Assembly (NCBI GenBank): GCA_022777205.1
Contig: JALFGP010000108.1
Location: 1-48,206 of the forward strand
DNA from: Rikenellaceae bacterium
Lineage (GTDB): Bacteria > Bacteroidota > Bacteroidia > Bacteroidales > UBA932
Direction: 5' to 3'
Length of the DNA: 48,206 bases
Shown: positions 1 through 11,752 of the stretch, piece after piece
How positions within the stretch are numbered: the first letter of the stretch is position 1
How the letters are laid out: every line of letters begins with the position of its first letter
The notes under the pieces: generated by a model
What the model was told of the DNA's origin: nothing
What the model saw: only the letters and a program-made list of their open reading frames with translations
The model's database searches: none
Made by a program: the position numbers and the translations under genes

Positions 1-1
1 C

Positions 2-1624
2 TTCACCGCCCTCGGCTCACCGGAGCAACACGAACAGAGAGGCACGAGACTGAGTTGGGAAGAGGTGCAGAAATATGGACTCAGATACAACAGGAACTGG
101 GGACTGCGGGACGGTCAGGCCTTCAATCTCAACCTGAACAACTATTTCAAACCCTATTTCACCCTGCAGCATATCTGGAGAGGAGAAAGGTTTTCTATGA
201 AAAACTCAGTCTATGTCACTGTGGGCAACGGAGGAGGAAGATGGAGCGAAAACAAGAGTACTCCCATACTCTATCGCAGCAAGGATGGCCTGATTGACTG
301 GGACGGAGTGATTGCTACAAACCGGGAAACGGAAGACGGACAGGCATTGAGCATACTCAGTGACTATATGGCCGGACACACCCACTTCGGAGCCATTTCA
401 TCGATGGAATACAGGCTGGATGGAGGATGGACCATAGGCGCAGGTATCCACTATCAGTATTATTCAACCTGGGAGAATGAGAAAATCAGCGACCTCCTGG
501 GAGGGGAATGGTGGTACGAGGACTATGAGCACACCTCCCTCGCAGGGCTTGCAGGCAGAAATCCCGTAAAGACTGTCGGAGACTATATCAGAACCGACAA
601 CGGAAAAGTAACCAATCACGGAACAGCATACCTGTCAGCCGGATGGAGGTCAGAGAAAGTGACTGTCAACTGCGGAGCATCCGTTTTCGGAGCTTCAACA
701 CGCCGCTGGGACAAATACAATTACTATGGCGGGAACGTTTGGAGTCCGCTTGCAGGCGGAGTGGGCGGCAGCATCAAGGCAGGAGCACTATACAAGATAG
801 GACTTGGTCACAGCCTGTATGTCAATGGAGGCTGGTACAGCCGTCTCCCCTATTCCAATGTGTGGTTTGCATCCGGCAACAACGAAATCAGCCGGGATGT
901 CAAGAATGAAATGAACGCGATGGGCGAGGCCGGTTGGAGATGGGTCTGGAATTCCGGTGCTTTGGAATTGACCGGCTATGCATCCCTGTGGAAAGACAAA
1001 AGTCTGATGTCAAATGCCTACAAAGTGGAAAATTCACTGGATGTAAAATATATGGTTACGGGACTTGATGCATTTCACTGTGGCGTTGAGTTTGAAATCC
1101 GGCAGCGTATAACCGACTGGATAAGATTCAGTGCCTTTGCCTCTGTGGGGAACTGGAAGTGGATGAACGATGTGAGTGCCACCATCTACGACCACTATTC
1201 CGGAAATGCTATCGGCGAAATCAATGTCTATTGCGCCGGCCTTCCTGTCGGAGATGCACCCCAGACCCAGATTGGAGCTGATTTGGACATAGACATTCCG
1301 GCGGGATTCGGGTTAAATCTGAATTGGAGATTCAATGACAGGATGTACGCTGATTTCGACCCTGTTACAAGGACAAATCCAGACGACAGGACTCCGTCCT
1401 ACCGCTTCCCTTCTTACCACCTGCTTGGAGCTCAACTGAGCTGGACACGCCACAAGAGCCATCCTGAAGATGTGGGCTGCAGAATCTTCCTTGGCGGAAA
1501 TAACCTTCTGGACAGCGTCTATATAGAAAGGGGCAAAGACGGTGCCTCCCATAATTTGGAGAGCTTCCGAGGTTATTGGGGTTTCGGGCGCAACTTCAGT
1601 TTCGGACTGTGCCTGTCATTCTGA
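2..1624 (+). CDS. TonB-dependent receptor, C-terminal part (5' end outside window)
   Basis: The reading frame is open from the window edge, so these roughly 540 residues are the C-terminal part of a larger protein; the signal peptide, TonB box and plug domain would lie upstream. The GTG at 65 is an internal valine, not a start. The visible part is a run of amphipathic strands separated by Tyr/Trp/Asn-rich loops. Close to the end is NNLLDSVY, like the NNLFDxxY segment before the last strands of TonB-dependent receptors, and the protein finishes in ...CLSF with the terminal aromatic residue used for barrel insertion. It should sit in the outer membrane and import a ligand using TonB energy. The substrate cannot be told from this fragment, and no SusD partner follows. 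The stop overlaps the convergent rmuC by 9 bases. Confidence 0.85.
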   Translation, partial: FTALGSPEQHEQRGTRLSWEEVQKYGLRYNRNWGLRDGQAFNLNLNNYFKPYFTLQHIWRGERFSMKNSVYVTVGNGGGRWSENKSTPILYRSKDGLIDWDGVIATNRETEDGQALSILSDYMAGHTHFGAISSMEYRLDGGWTIGAGIHYQYYSTWENEKISDLLGGEWWYEDYEHTSLAGLAGRNPVKTVGDYIRTDNGKVTNHGTAYLSAGWRSEKVTVNCGASVFGASTRRWDKYNYYGGNVWSPLAGGVGGSIKAGALYKIGLGHSLYVNGGWYSRLPYSNVWFASGNNEISRDVKNEMNAMGEAGWRWVWNSGALELTGYASLWKDKSLMSNAYKVENSLDVKYMVTGLDAFHCGVEFEIRQRITDWIRFSAFASVGNWKWMNDVSATIYDHYSGNAIGEINVYCAGLPVGDAPQTQIGADLDIDIPAGFGLNLNWRFNDRMYADFDPVTRTNPDDRTPSYRFPSYHLLGAQLSWTRHKSHPEDVGCRIFLGGNNLLDSVYIERGKDGASHNLESFRGYWGFGRNFSFGLCLSF

Positions 1625-2986
1625 CAAAAGACTGTCTTCGGAATCTGCAATCATAGGGACCGGATTCCGGAGGCTGTTACGTGCACCGAGCTTCTGAAGC
1701 TTACCGCAGGTTGTGATGATGCTCTGACCTCCCGGCTGAAGTTTGCGGCCCCCTTCCTCATAAGCTTTCTGAGCCTTTTCCAGAGCAGAACCTATGTCTT
1801 CGTATTTTTTCATAAACTGGCCCACCCTGTCAATCATTTCGTTGGCCAGTTCGAAAACTTTCTCGTGGTTGCGGACCTGGGCAATCTGTGTCCAGGTCAT
1901 ATTGATAATCCTCAAAGCGGCAAAAAGAGTCTGCTCATCGGCAATGAACACATTTTTCTCCATTGCCTTGCGCCATAAGTCCGGCTGAATATTCAAGGCT
2001 GTCCACAGGGCACCGGTATGCGGGACGAACATAATCACATAGTCCATACGGATTTTGGGTGGCTGGACATAGGAAGAATAATCCTTCTGCGAGAGTTCTT
2101 TCACATGCTGGTTCAAGCTGGCTAAGTGCTCTTTGAGATAGCGTTGCCTATCTTCCTCGGTTTCCGCATTCACATAGTCCACAAATGCGCTTAGAGATAC
2201 CTTGGAGTCTATTATCACATCCCTGCTTTCATCCAGGTGCAGTATCACATCGGGACGGAGCATACTCCCCTGTTCATTGTAAACGGTCCGTCCGGAAGCA
2301 TCCTTCAGTACAGCCTGCACATCATAATGCACTCCCGGTGTCAGGCCCTGAGACCGGAGCAATTCGTCCAGAACCGCCTCACCCCAGTCACCCTGCATCT
2401 TGTTCCCGTGACGAAGGGCATTGGCAAGTTCATCAGCACTCTTTCGGGCAGCCTCGGACTGGCGCATCATATTTTCGATTCCGGCCTTCATCTCCCCGTT
2501 TATCTGGCTCTGCTTCAATGTCGTATCATTGAGAGCCAGTTTCATTTTCTCTATGGTTTCCTTCAGAGGAGTTATAACCTGTCCTATGTTCTCTTTGCTG
2601 GAATCCGAAAACTCTTTCTGACGCTGCTTCAGCATATCCTCTGTTGCAGATTTTAGCTGGGCAGTCATTTTCCCCACAGTTTCATCGAATTTCGCCTGCT
2701 GGGCAGCCAGAACGGCATCGAACTGGCCCTTCTGGGCATTCAATGCCTCCTCATAGCGTTTTCTGTCATCCTCACGCGAGGAGAGCAGCATCTCATTCTT
2801 GGTTTGAAGCACCTGGCAGGCCGACTGGCTTTCAGAAAGTGACTTCTCCAATTCGCCGACACGTTCCTGAGCCTCGTATAGCAAAGCCTTCTGTCGGGAA
2901 GACAAATGCGAAGCCACCAGCACAGCAACTGCAGCCCCGCAAAGCAGAGCTGCCAAACAAATCAGAACTATAGCAGAAACACTCAT
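1616..2986 (-). CDS. rmuC: DNA recombination protein RmuC family
   Basis: The protein has 456 residues. An N-terminal membrane anchor (about residues 4-26) is followed by a long Gln/Glu/Lys-rich coiled coil (about 33-190) and then the RmuC domain. In that domain GDWGEAVLDELLRSQGL, RPDVILHLDE and DVIIDSKVSLSAFVDYVN are recognisable family segments with the acidic/lysine pattern of a nuclease-like fold. RmuC proteins are linked to limiting inversions and recombination at short inverted repeats; the biochemical activity is poorly established. The gene lies 45 bases after the M20 peptidase in the same direction and is probably the last gene of the gyrB-clp run. Its 3' end overlaps the TonB receptor gene by 9 bases on the opposite strand. 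Confidence 0.9.
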   Translation of the reverse strand: MSVSAIVLICLAALLCGAAVAVLVASHLSSRQKALLYEAQERVGELEKSLSESQSACQVLQTKNEMLLSSREDDRKRYEEALNAQKGQFDAVLAAQQAKFDETVGKMTAQLKSATEDMLKQRQKEFSDSSKENIGQVITPLKETIEKMKLALNDTTLKQSQINGEMKAGIENMMRQSEAARKSADELANALRHGNKMQGDWGEAVLDELLRSQGLTPGVHYDVQAVLKDASGRTVYNEQGSMLRPDVILHLDESRDVIIDSKVSLSAFVDYVNAETEEDRQRYLKEHLASLNQHVKELSQKDYSSYVQPPKIRMDYVIMFVPHTGALWTALNIQPDLWRKAMEKNVFIADEQTLFAALRIINMTWTQIAQVRNHEKVFELANEMIDRVGQFMKKYEDIGSALEKAQKAYEEGGRKLQPGGQSIITTCGKLQKLGARNSLRNPVPMIADSEDSLLSE

Positions 2987-3031
2987 ACCTTAATCAATTT
3001 GACCGACAAGGTACGAATAATTCCCCATATT

Positions 3032-4390
3032 TTAATAGTACCTGTAAAAAAGAATGATGGATTCGATACCGGCGAAGAACTGGCTGAGCAGATAAGACTC
3101 ATTCGGAGAATGAATCGTATCCCTTTCCAGTCCGAAACCCATAAGCAGAGGGTCTATTCCGAGTATCTGCTGCAAGTCGGCAAGTACAGGAATGCTTCCA
3201 CCTCCGCGACTCGGAACCGGCTCTATACCATAGACTTCCGTCATTGCACGCGATGCAGCCTGATAAGCCTTGGATGAGATTGGGATAAGGAAACCATTGC
3301 CTCCGTGGGAAGGTTTAACCTCCACCTTGACATAGTCCGGAGCTATGGAGTTGAAATGCTCCATAAACAATTCCGTTATGTGCCCGCTGTCCTGATTCGG
3401 CACCAGACGCATAGATATCTTGGCGTGGGCCTCGGAAGGAAGCACAGTCTTTGATCCTACGCCTGTGTATCCGCCCCATATACCGCATACATCCAGGCAG
3501 GGGCGTATGCCTGTACGCTCCAGGGTAGAATAGCCCTTCTCGCCTTTAACTTCCTTAATATCAAGGAATTCCTTATATTCATCCAAATCGAATGGAGCCC
3601 TTGCGAGCTGGGCCCTGTCCTGAGCAGACAACTCCACGACATCGTCATAGAACCCCTTGACAGTAACTCTGCCATCCTCGTCTATGAGCGAAGAAATCAT
3701 ATCGCAGAGCACATTTATCGGATTTGCCACAGCTCCGCCATAATGTCCGGAATGCAGGTCCTTGTTCGGCCCGGTGACCTTCACTTCAACATAGGAAAGC
3801 CCGCGCATTCCGCAGTTTATGGAAGGCACCTTGTCGGAAATCATAGTCGTGTCCGAAACCAGAATCACCGAAGCCGACAATTTCTCCCGGTTATCAGCCG
3901 CCCACTTTGCAAGGGATGGACTGCCGATTTCCTCCTCGCCTTCGAACATGAACTTGACATTATGCTTCAAAAGGCCATTGCTACAGAGGTATTCGAAAGC
4001 CTTGACGTGCATAAAAAGCTGCCCCTTGTCGTCGTTTGCACCTCTGGCGTAGATAGCACCGTCCCTGATTTCGGGTTCGAAAGGGTCTGATTTCCAGAGT
4101 TCAAGAGGATCAGCGGGCTGCACGTCATAATGGCCATAGACCAGCACCGTAGGCAGATCCTCAGAAACAATCTTTTGTGCGAAAACGACTGGAGCCCCGT
4201 CTGTGGGACAAATCTCTGCGAGGTCTGCACCCGCCTCACGGAGCAATTCAGCAAGACGTTCTGCGCAACGCAGCATATCCTCCTTGCGGGATGGGTCGGA
4301 ACTGACGGAAGGTATTCTCAAAAGTGAGAACAACTCCTCGAAAAACCGGCTTTCATTAGCCTTGATGTATTCCTTGATATTCTCTGTCAT
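3032..4390 (-). CDS. M20 family dipeptidase (metallopeptidase)
   Basis: This 452-residue zinc aminoacylase/dipeptidase belongs to the M20 (PepV/CNDP-like) family. Visible metal and catalytic residues are H87 and D89 (YGHYDVQP), D120 (RGANDDKGQ), the Glu pair near 153-154 (EGEEEIGS), D180 (LVSD) and a C-terminal His in DTIHSPNE. The dimerisation/lid insertion follows GMRGLSYVEV, as in the family. I start it at the ATG at 4388-4390. The longer frame reading to 4474 would run 83 bases into clpX and adds an unconserved stretch. The chosen start is one base after the clpX stop, so the two are almost certainly translated from one message. This suggests, but does not prove, that it degrades short peptides released by ClpXP. 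Cytoplasmic; no signal peptide. Confidence 0.92.
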   Translation of the reverse strand: MTENIKEYIKANESRFFEELFSLLRIPSVSSDPSRKEDMLRCAERLAELLREAGADLAEICPTDGAPVVFAQKIVSEDLPTVLVYGHYDVQPADPLELWKSDPFEPEIRDGAIYARGANDDKGQLFMHVKAFEYLCSNGLLKHNVKFMFEGEEEIGSPSLAKWAADNREKLSASVILVSDTTMISDKVPSINCGMRGLSYVEVKVTGPNKDLHSGHYGGAVANPINVLCDMISSLIDEDGRVTVKGFYDDVVELSAQDRAQLARAPFDLDEYKEFLDIKEVKGEKGYSTLERTGIRPCLDVCGIWGGYTGVGSKTVLPSEAHAKISMRLVPNQDSGHITELFMEHFNSIAPDYVKVEVKPSHGGNGFLIPISSKAYQAASRAMTEVYGIEPVPSRGGGSIPVLADLQQILGIDPLLMGFGLERDTIHSPNESYLLSQFFAGIESIILFYRYY

Positions 4391-4391
4391 T

Positions 4392-5612
4392 TTACTTTTC
4401 AAGTTTGGTGCGTGCGTAATCCAATGTGAGGTCAAAAACCTTGGACTCGGAGGAAGGTGCATCGTACATGGCATCCGTCATAATCCTCTCGCAAATAGCC
4501 CTGAGGCCCCTGGCTCCAAGTTTTTCCTTGATTGCTGTGTCCACAATCAGGTCCATAACCTCCGGTTCCACCTTGAGTTGAATGCCGTCGAGCGCAAAAA
4601 TCTTTTCGTACTGGCGCATAATGGCGTTTTTAGGCTCAGTGAGAATGCGGAGCAGTGCCTCTCTGTCCAGATTGTCCAGATAGGTAACCACAGGCAGACG
4701 GCCGATGATTTCCGGGATGAGACCGTAGGCACGCAAGTCGGCGGGTTCCACATACTGGAGCAGATTTTCCTTGTCAATCTGGGCCTTGTTCGCTGAACCA
4801 TAGCCAATTACCTGAGTGTTCAACCTCTGTGCAATCCTTCTCTCAATGCCCTCGAACGCACCACCGCAGATGAAAAGAATGTTCTGGGTGTTCACGTGCA
4901 CGAATTCCTGCTCAGGATGTTTGCGGCCACCTTTAGGAGGTACGTTCACGACATTGCCCTCCAGAAGTTTCAACATCGCCTGCTGAACGCCTTCGCCGGA
5001 CACATCCCGGGTTATTGAAGGATTGTCGCTCTTGCGGGCAATCTTGTCGATTTCATCTATGAAGACTATACCCCTCTCAGCTTGTTCCACATCGTAGTCC
5101 GACTCCTGCAGCAGTCTGGAAAGAATGCTCTCCACATCCTCACCCACATAGCCGGCCTCTGTGAGAACAGTCGCATCCACGATTGTGAAAGGCACATCGA
5201 GCAACTTGGCTATTGTCCTGGCCATCAATGTCTTGCCTGTACCTGTCGGCCCCACCATCAGGATATTGCTCTTCTCGAGCTCCACATCGTCCGCCTTGCG
5301 GGTCTGATTGTCCTGAAGCCTCTTGTAATGATTGTAAACTGCCACAGAAAGCAGTTTCTTGGCTCTGTCCTGTCCAATCACATATTGGTCGAGGAATGCG
5401 TGTATTTCCTTGGGTTTGAGCAACTTTCCATTGGATTTGGGCTTGCGGGCACTCTTGCGATACTCCCTCTCACTCTCCTCCAGCATTCCGTGCGCAGCCT
5501 CCACGCAGTCTGAACATATCCAGGAGTCTATTCCCTGGAAAAGGAAGGGAACCTCCTCTTCAGGCCTGCCGCAGAAGCAGCAATGTTTCTGACTATTGTT
5601 CTTTTTGCTCAT
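4392..5612 (-). CDS. clpX: ATP-dependent Clp protease ATP-binding subunit ClpX
   Basis: ClpX (406 residues) unfolds substrates and feeds them into ClpP. The N-terminal zinc-binding domain carries C11/C14 and C33/C36. The AAA+ core has Walker A GPTGTGKT (121-128), the pore-1 loop GYVGED (154-159), Walker B FIDEID (184-189) and the RKH loop (230-232). At the place of the ClpP-docking IGF loop there is IGYG (269-272), so Phe is replaced by Tyr. The sensor-2 region GARGLRAI is present near the C-terminus. The start overlaps the clpP stop by 4 bases (ATGA), which implies translational coupling. Downstream the M20 dipeptidase begins one base after the stop. Confidence 0.98.
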   Translation of the reverse strand: MSKKNNSQKHCCFCGRPEEEVPFLFQGIDSWICSDCVEAAHGMLEESEREYRKSARKPKSNGKLLKPKEIHAFLDQYVIGQDRAKKLLSVAVYNHYKRLQDNQTRKADDVELEKSNILMVGPTGTGKTLMARTIAKLLDVPFTIVDATVLTEAGYVGEDVESILSRLLQESDYDVEQAERGIVFIDEIDKIARKSDNPSITRDVSGEGVQQAMLKLLEGNVVNVPPKGGRKHPEQEFVHVNTQNILFICGGAFEGIERRIAQRLNTQVIGYGSANKAQIDKENLLQYVEPADLRAYGLIPEIIGRLPVVTYLDNLDREALLRILTEPKNAIMRQYEKIFALDGIQLKVEPEVMDLIVDTAIKEKLGARGLRAICERIMTDAMYDAPSSESKVFDLTLDYARTKLEK

Positions 5613-6301
5613 TTCTTCCGGCTCAAAATTTCATCTATCATTCCATAGGACTTGGCCTCTTCAGCACTCATCCAATAGTCACGGTCACCGTCGGCAGCAA
5701 TCTTCTCCACCGGCTGTCCGGAATGTTCTGAAATGATTTTGTAAAGTTCAGTGCGGGTTTTCTCAATCTCCCTTGCAGCAATGAGTATGTCTGATGCCTG
5801 TCCCTGTGCACCTCCAAGAGGCTGATGGATAAGCACTCTGGAATGAGGCAGAGCAGACCTCTTGCCCTTTTCACCGGCGCAAAGCAACACAGAAGCCATA
5901 GAAGCCGCAAGCCCTGTGCAGATTGTTGCCACATCGGGTTCCACCAGCTGCATAGTGTCATAGATTCCCAAACCTGAAGTCACCTGTCCTCCGGGAGAAT
6001 TGATATAGAGGGATATGTCAGCAGACGGATCAGTCGATGCAAGGAAGAGCAGCTGTGCCTGGATGATATTTGCCACATCGTCATCAATCGGCACTCCGAG
6101 AAAAATGATGCGGTCCATCATCAGGCGGCTGAAAACGTCCATAGACACGGCATTCAGCTTGCGCTCTTCAATAATGGTCGGATTCAGATAAGTGTCAAGC
6201 ACAGCCGCACCCCTGTTCCGGGACACGGCTGTCTGATAATCGTGCATCTTCAAAGATGACACTCCCCTCTCCGACTTTGCGAATTTTTCAAAGTCTGTCA
6301 T
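5609..6301 (-). CDS. clpP: ATP-dependent Clp protease proteolytic subunit ClpP
   Basis: This 230-residue serine peptidase forms the barrel of the ClpXP protease. The catalytic triad is visible: S134 in GLAASMAS, H159 in VLIHQPLGG and D208 in DRDYWMSA. The core aligns with ClpP throughout ([30 protein letters not shown]). About 50 residues precede the axial-loop region, longer than the usual short propeptide, so the N-terminus is probably processed or disordered; inner ATGs such as M19 are alternative starts. The gene lies 12 bases after tig and overlaps clpX by 4 bases, the classic tig-clpP-clpX order. Confidence 0.97.
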   Translation of the reverse strand: MTDFEKFAKSERGVSSLKMHDYQTAVSRNRGAAVLDTYLNPTIIEERKLNAVSMDVFSRLMMDRIIFLGVPIDDDVANIIQAQLLFLASTDPSADISLYINSPGGQVTSGLGIYDTMQLVEPDVATICTGLAASMASVLLCAGEKGKRSALPHSRVLIHQPLGGAQGQASDILIAAREIEKTRTELYKIISEHSGQPVEKIAADGDRDYWMSAEEAKSYGMIDEILSRKK

Positions 6302-6313
6302 AGAAAAGTAGGA

Positions 6314-7630
6314 TTATTTCAGCTCACGGAACTGCTCCACGCTCACTGACTTCTTGTTAATCTTCAATTCCGGTTTAACGGCTGCAATGGCCTTCTCGCT
6401 TTCAACCTGTTCCACGATGCGGCGGCTCTGGTTTTCATCGGCAAGAATGGACTTGGCATAACTGTCCAACTGCTCTGCAGGAACATTCGGCATTCCGTAC
6501 ATTGCGAACTGATATGCTGCAAATCCCCTTGCGCTTGCAAGTATGTCCTCCTGCTCAATCTTCACTCCGTATTTCTTGAGAAGGAAGTCACGCACAAGGC
6601 TCCAGCGGTAATCCTCTGCAAATGCATCGAATTCCTTGTCAATCTGTTCTGCAGTAAACTTGCCTTCATTGGCAACCTTGAGCCATTTCTTCATAAAGGT
6701 TTCAGGCAGTTTGAGGTCAGCCTTCTTCACCAGATACTCGCGGATGTCCCTTGAAAGACGGTATTCTGTCTCGTTGGCATATTCAGCCACAAGCCTTTCC
6801 TCAATCTTGGCATCGAAACCGGCTTCGTCTGCCACTACTCCCTCGCCGAAAATCTTGTCGTAGGTTTCAGTGGTGAGAGGTGCGGATGTGAAAGTCTTGA
6901 CGGTTTTAACAGTCAGTTTGTACACAGGGTCAATGCCCTCAAGTTCTTCCTTCTTCACCTTGATGAGCGCAGCCCTGTCGGCTTCGTTCTCAAAAGCCTC
7001 GTTCACGTTCACCTCGAAGCTGTCACCTGCCTTCACGCCCAGGAACTGGCTCTTGCAAGCCTCGCTCACATTGCGGAGAGCGATATAGGTGCTCTCTATG
7101 CGGTTCTCTCCCTGCTCAAGGTCTGCAATGATGAAGTCATCAGCCTTTGCTTCGTCTCCATCTTCGAGTGAGCCGTACTGCTTGAGAAGATTCTCCTTCA
7201 TTTCCTTCTTTGCCTCGTCTGAAACCTTGATTTCGTAAGAAGTTATCTTGTCCTCCTTTCCGAACTCGAGTTTCACCTCAGGGTTGCAGGCAATTTCAAA
7301 TGTGAAATTGAAGGTATTTCCATTGGTCCAGTCGTTTTCAGGCTGATTGTCTGCCGGAAGAGGCTCTCCGATAACGCTGAGTTTCTCGTCCTTGATGAAA
7401 CTTGTAAGTTCGTGTGAAATCACCTCGTTGACTGCATCCACCAGTGCACTTGCACCATACATCTTCTCTATAAGTGATGCCGGCACCATACCCTTGCGGA
7501 AACCTTTGATTTCAGCCCTGCGACGGATATCCGAAAGTTTCTTTTTGCGGTTCTCTGCATAATCTGACGGCTCCACGGTGAGTGCCACCTCAATATTGAG
7601 CTCGTCGATGTTGTTCTTTGTCAATTTCAT
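6314..7630 (-). CDS. tig: Trigger factor, ribosome-associated chaperone
   Basis: This 438-residue chaperone meets nascent chains at the ribosome exit. The N-terminal domain contains the ribosome-docking loop GFRKGMVP (about residues 43-50), matching GFRxGxxP. The middle region (about 150-245) corresponds to the FKBP-type domain; FLGVKAGDSFEV and the strand ...YKLTVKTVK resemble it, but it is divergent, as in Bacteroidales trigger factors, so prolyl isomerase activity is uncertain. The C-terminal half is the helical chaperone domain. It sits 18 bases after pgpH and 12 before clpP, with no promoter seen in either gap. Confidence 0.95.
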   Translation of the reverse strand: MKLTKNNIDELNIEVALTVEPSDYAENRKKKLSDIRRRAEIKGFRKGMVPASLIEKMYGASALVDAVNEVISHELTSFIKDEKLSVIGEPLPADNQPENDWTNGNTFNFTFEIACNPEVKLEFGKEDKITSYEIKVSDEAKKEMKENLLKQYGSLEDGDEAKADDFIIADLEQGENRIESTYIALRNVSEACKSQFLGVKAGDSFEVNVNEAFENEADRAALIKVKKEELEGIDPVYKLTVKTVKTFTSAPLTTETYDKIFGEGVVADEAGFDAKIEERLVAEYANETEYRLSRDIREYLVKKADLKLPETFMKKWLKVANEGKFTAEQIDKEFDAFAEDYRWSLVRDFLLKKYGVKIEQEDILASARGFAAYQFAMYGMPNVPAEQLDSYAKSILADENQSRRIVEQVESEKAIAAVKPELKINKKSVSVEQFRELK

Positions 7631-7648
7631 AATCTGTAAGTTAATATA

Positions 7649-9682
7649 TTATTTCTTTGTTTTTCTTGCTTTCGGATACACCACCCTTGCGTGATAGACC
7701 TGCTGGATATAATCCTTCAGAGTCTCGCTCATCGTGGTGAGTTCCTTGATTGTGATTTCTGAATCATTGAACTGCTGTTCCTGGAACTTGCCTAAAAGTA
7801 TGCGGTCCACAAGTTCTGAAATACCATTGGGAGTTTTGTCCTTGAGAGTGCGGGATGCGGCCTCCAAGGCGTCACTAATCATCAGAATCACCTGTTCTCT
7901 GGTTGTCGGACGTGGACCCGGATACATAAAATCTGCAACATCCTCAGGATCTCCCCCGTTATTTACGTAAGTATTGTAAAAATATGCTGTGCGGGTGGTA
8001 CCGTGATGCGTGGTGATGAACTCGCGCAAGACTCGCGGCAACTTGTATTTTTCTGCAAGTGCAAGGCCATCAGTGACGTGGCGGATGATTGCCTTGGCAC
8101 TTTCCTTCGCATCGAGGGATTTGTGATAGTCCTCGCCCTGCTGTTCATTTTCCACAAAGCACAAAGGATTGACACTCTTGCCTATGTCGTGATACAGAGC
8201 TGCAGTTCTGACAAGCACATCATCCGCCCCGATACTGCGTGCTGCTGCCCCGGCGAAATTGGCTACCTGCAAACTGTGCTGGAATGTCCCCGGTGCCTTT
8301 TCCGCAAGTTCCCTCAGAGCCTTGTTGTTGGTGTCGGCCAATTCGAGCAGTCTTGATGTGGACACCAGATTGAAAATCTTTTCGAAAAGATAGATCAGCG
8401 GATAGAACGCAACAGAAACCAGGGAGCCTATGAAAAGTCTTAAAATATTCCAATAGTCCACTCCTGCAAGCCCTTCCACGCACCTGAAAGAGAACCACAC
8501 CGCTGACAGCACCACAAAAACTATAAAAGCGTTGATAAACTGCAGCCAGCCCCGGTTGAAGAATTTGAAAACATAGATGCTCACGATTCCTGCGACGAGA
8601 TTCATCACGAAAAGTTCCACTCCGCTGCGGGCGAAAAGAAGCAAAGGCACCAAACTGATGATATATACGGGCAGAATGAGCCTCTTTCTGAAGAATGCCA
8701 GGAGGTAGTATGCAAAAAGAGGGAAAGGCACGAGATAGATGCCGTTGGCTGATACAGGACCTACCCTCGATGCCGTAAGAGCCGAGAGGAAAAAGACAAG
8801 AAGCAGATAGGTGTACTTGTTAAACTGTGTGAAAATTACCGGTGATGTCAACTGAATCGTGAAGAATATCACCACAACCAGAGCAAATGCAAGAAGGGCA
8901 TTCCCCAGCCACAGCACAAGGCGGTTGCCCCTGTAACCCACGCTGGCATCATATTCAGTCTTGTAGGAATTGAGAAGCTGCTCCACCTCCGAAGTGACAA
9001 TCTCCCCGTTGGAAACGATTACCTGACCTGCCGAAACCAGACCTTTGGTCGGAGAAATTTCCGGAACTGTTTCCGAATGAATTGTCTGGGACATCTGCTC
9101 ATCCAGTTTCAAATCCGGGACAATCAGGTCATAGATACCGGCCACTCTGCACAGGGAGTCGGCATAAGGAAAAGCAGACAGGGAAGCCTGTAGCTCAAGT
9201 ATTGCTGAGGAACGGGAATAGATTTCCTCGGACGGCAGTCTTTCGGCCCTTTTCTCAACTTGGAGATAGACCTGCTGCCAGTCATATTCCCCGTCCTGGC
9301 TGTTGGCGAAATAATCCTCGTCGGCAACCACTCCCCTTTGGTAAATTCCGGTCAGGGCAGAAGCCACACAACGGCGGAATGCCTTATAGTCATCAAGCTT
9401 TTTGGAATTGAGATCCTGCACAGCCTTGATACCTATGCGGGAATCCTTTTTATAATAAGGTATGACAGACTTCTGCGCGGAATTGCGATCCTGCAGCAGT
9501 TCAGCCCCTGTTTTGAGTATGGGAAAATCAAATTCTGCCACAAGAGTCGGGTACATCCAGGGTGATCCTTTGGAATACTTGTAATTGAAACTCGTACTCC
9601 TCGGCATCAAAAGCACAAGAAGTACGAAAAGTATAGTCAACGGAATATAGACCTTGTAGTCCTTTGGCAATTTGTCTCCCAT
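7649..9682 (-). CDS. pgpH: 7TM-HD family cyclic-di-AMP phosphodiesterase (PgpH-like)
   Basis: The protein has 677 residues and the 7TM-7TMR-HD architecture: an N-terminal membrane helix (about 10-26), an extracytoplasmic domain (about 30-255), a block of membrane helices (about 256-440) and a cytoplasmic HD domain. The metal ligands of the HD domain are all present: H469 (FQHS), H498-D499 (YHDIGK), H535, H559-H560 (THHG) and D604 (SDALE). PgpH-type enzymes hydrolyse cyclic di-AMP to pApA and sense signals through the outer domain; that assignment is by family. The start is 3 bases after the gyrB stop, so both are on one message. No diadenylate cyclase gene is in the window. Confidence 0.9.
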   Translation of the reverse strand: MGDKLPKDYKVYIPLTILFVLLVLLMPRSTSFNYKYSKGSPWMYPTLVAEFDFPILKTGAELLQDRNSAQKSVIPYYKKDSRIGIKAVQDLNSKKLDDYKAFRRCVASALTGIYQRGVVADEDYFANSQDGEYDWQQVYLQVEKRAERLPSEEIYSRSSAILELQASLSAFPYADSLCRVAGIYDLIVPDLKLDEQMSQTIHSETVPEISPTKGLVSAGQVIVSNGEIVTSEVEQLLNSYKTEYDASVGYRGNRLVLWLGNALLAFALVVVIFFTIQLTSPVIFTQFNKYTYLLLVFFLSALTASRVGPVSANGIYLVPFPLFAYYLLAFFRKRLILPVYIISLVPLLLFARSGVELFVMNLVAGIVSIYVFKFFNRGWLQFINAFIVFVVLSAVWFSFRCVEGLAGVDYWNILRLFIGSLVSVAFYPLIYLFEKIFNLVSTSRLLELADTNNKALRELAEKAPGTFQHSLQVANFAGAAARSIGADDVLVRTAALYHDIGKSVNPLCFVENEQQGEDYHKSLDAKESAKAIIRHVTDGLALAEKYKLPRVLREFITTHHGTTRTAYFYNTYVNNGGDPEDVADFMYPGPRPTTREQVILMISDALEAASRTLKDKTPNGISELVDRILLGKFQEQQFNDSEITIKELTTMSETLKDYIQQVYHARVVYPKARKTKK

Positions 9683-9685
9683 AGC

Positions 9686-11689
<2,004 letters not shown>

Positions 11690-11720
11690 CTATCTGTTTA
11701 CGGAAACCCGAAATATCTTG

Positions 11721-11752
11721 CAAATATAGTAAATTTTATCTAAAAAGACAAA
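11721..11752 (-). promoter_or_regulatory. Bacteroidetes-type promoter for the gyrB operon
   Basis: On the minus strand the -7 box TATATTTG (11728 down to 11721) is preceded by a 20-base spacer and the -33 element TTTG (11752 to 11749). This equals the TTTG-N19-21-TAnnTTTG consensus of the Bacteroidetes primary sigma factor. The -33 element lies inside the 3' end of the upstream barrel gene. The predicted transcript start near 11714 gives a leader of about 40 bases before gyrB. Confidence 0.75.

Noticed and set aside
65..67. GTG at 65 as the start of the TonB receptor
   Set aside because: The frame is open upstream to the window edge with protein-like sequence, so it is an internal Val.
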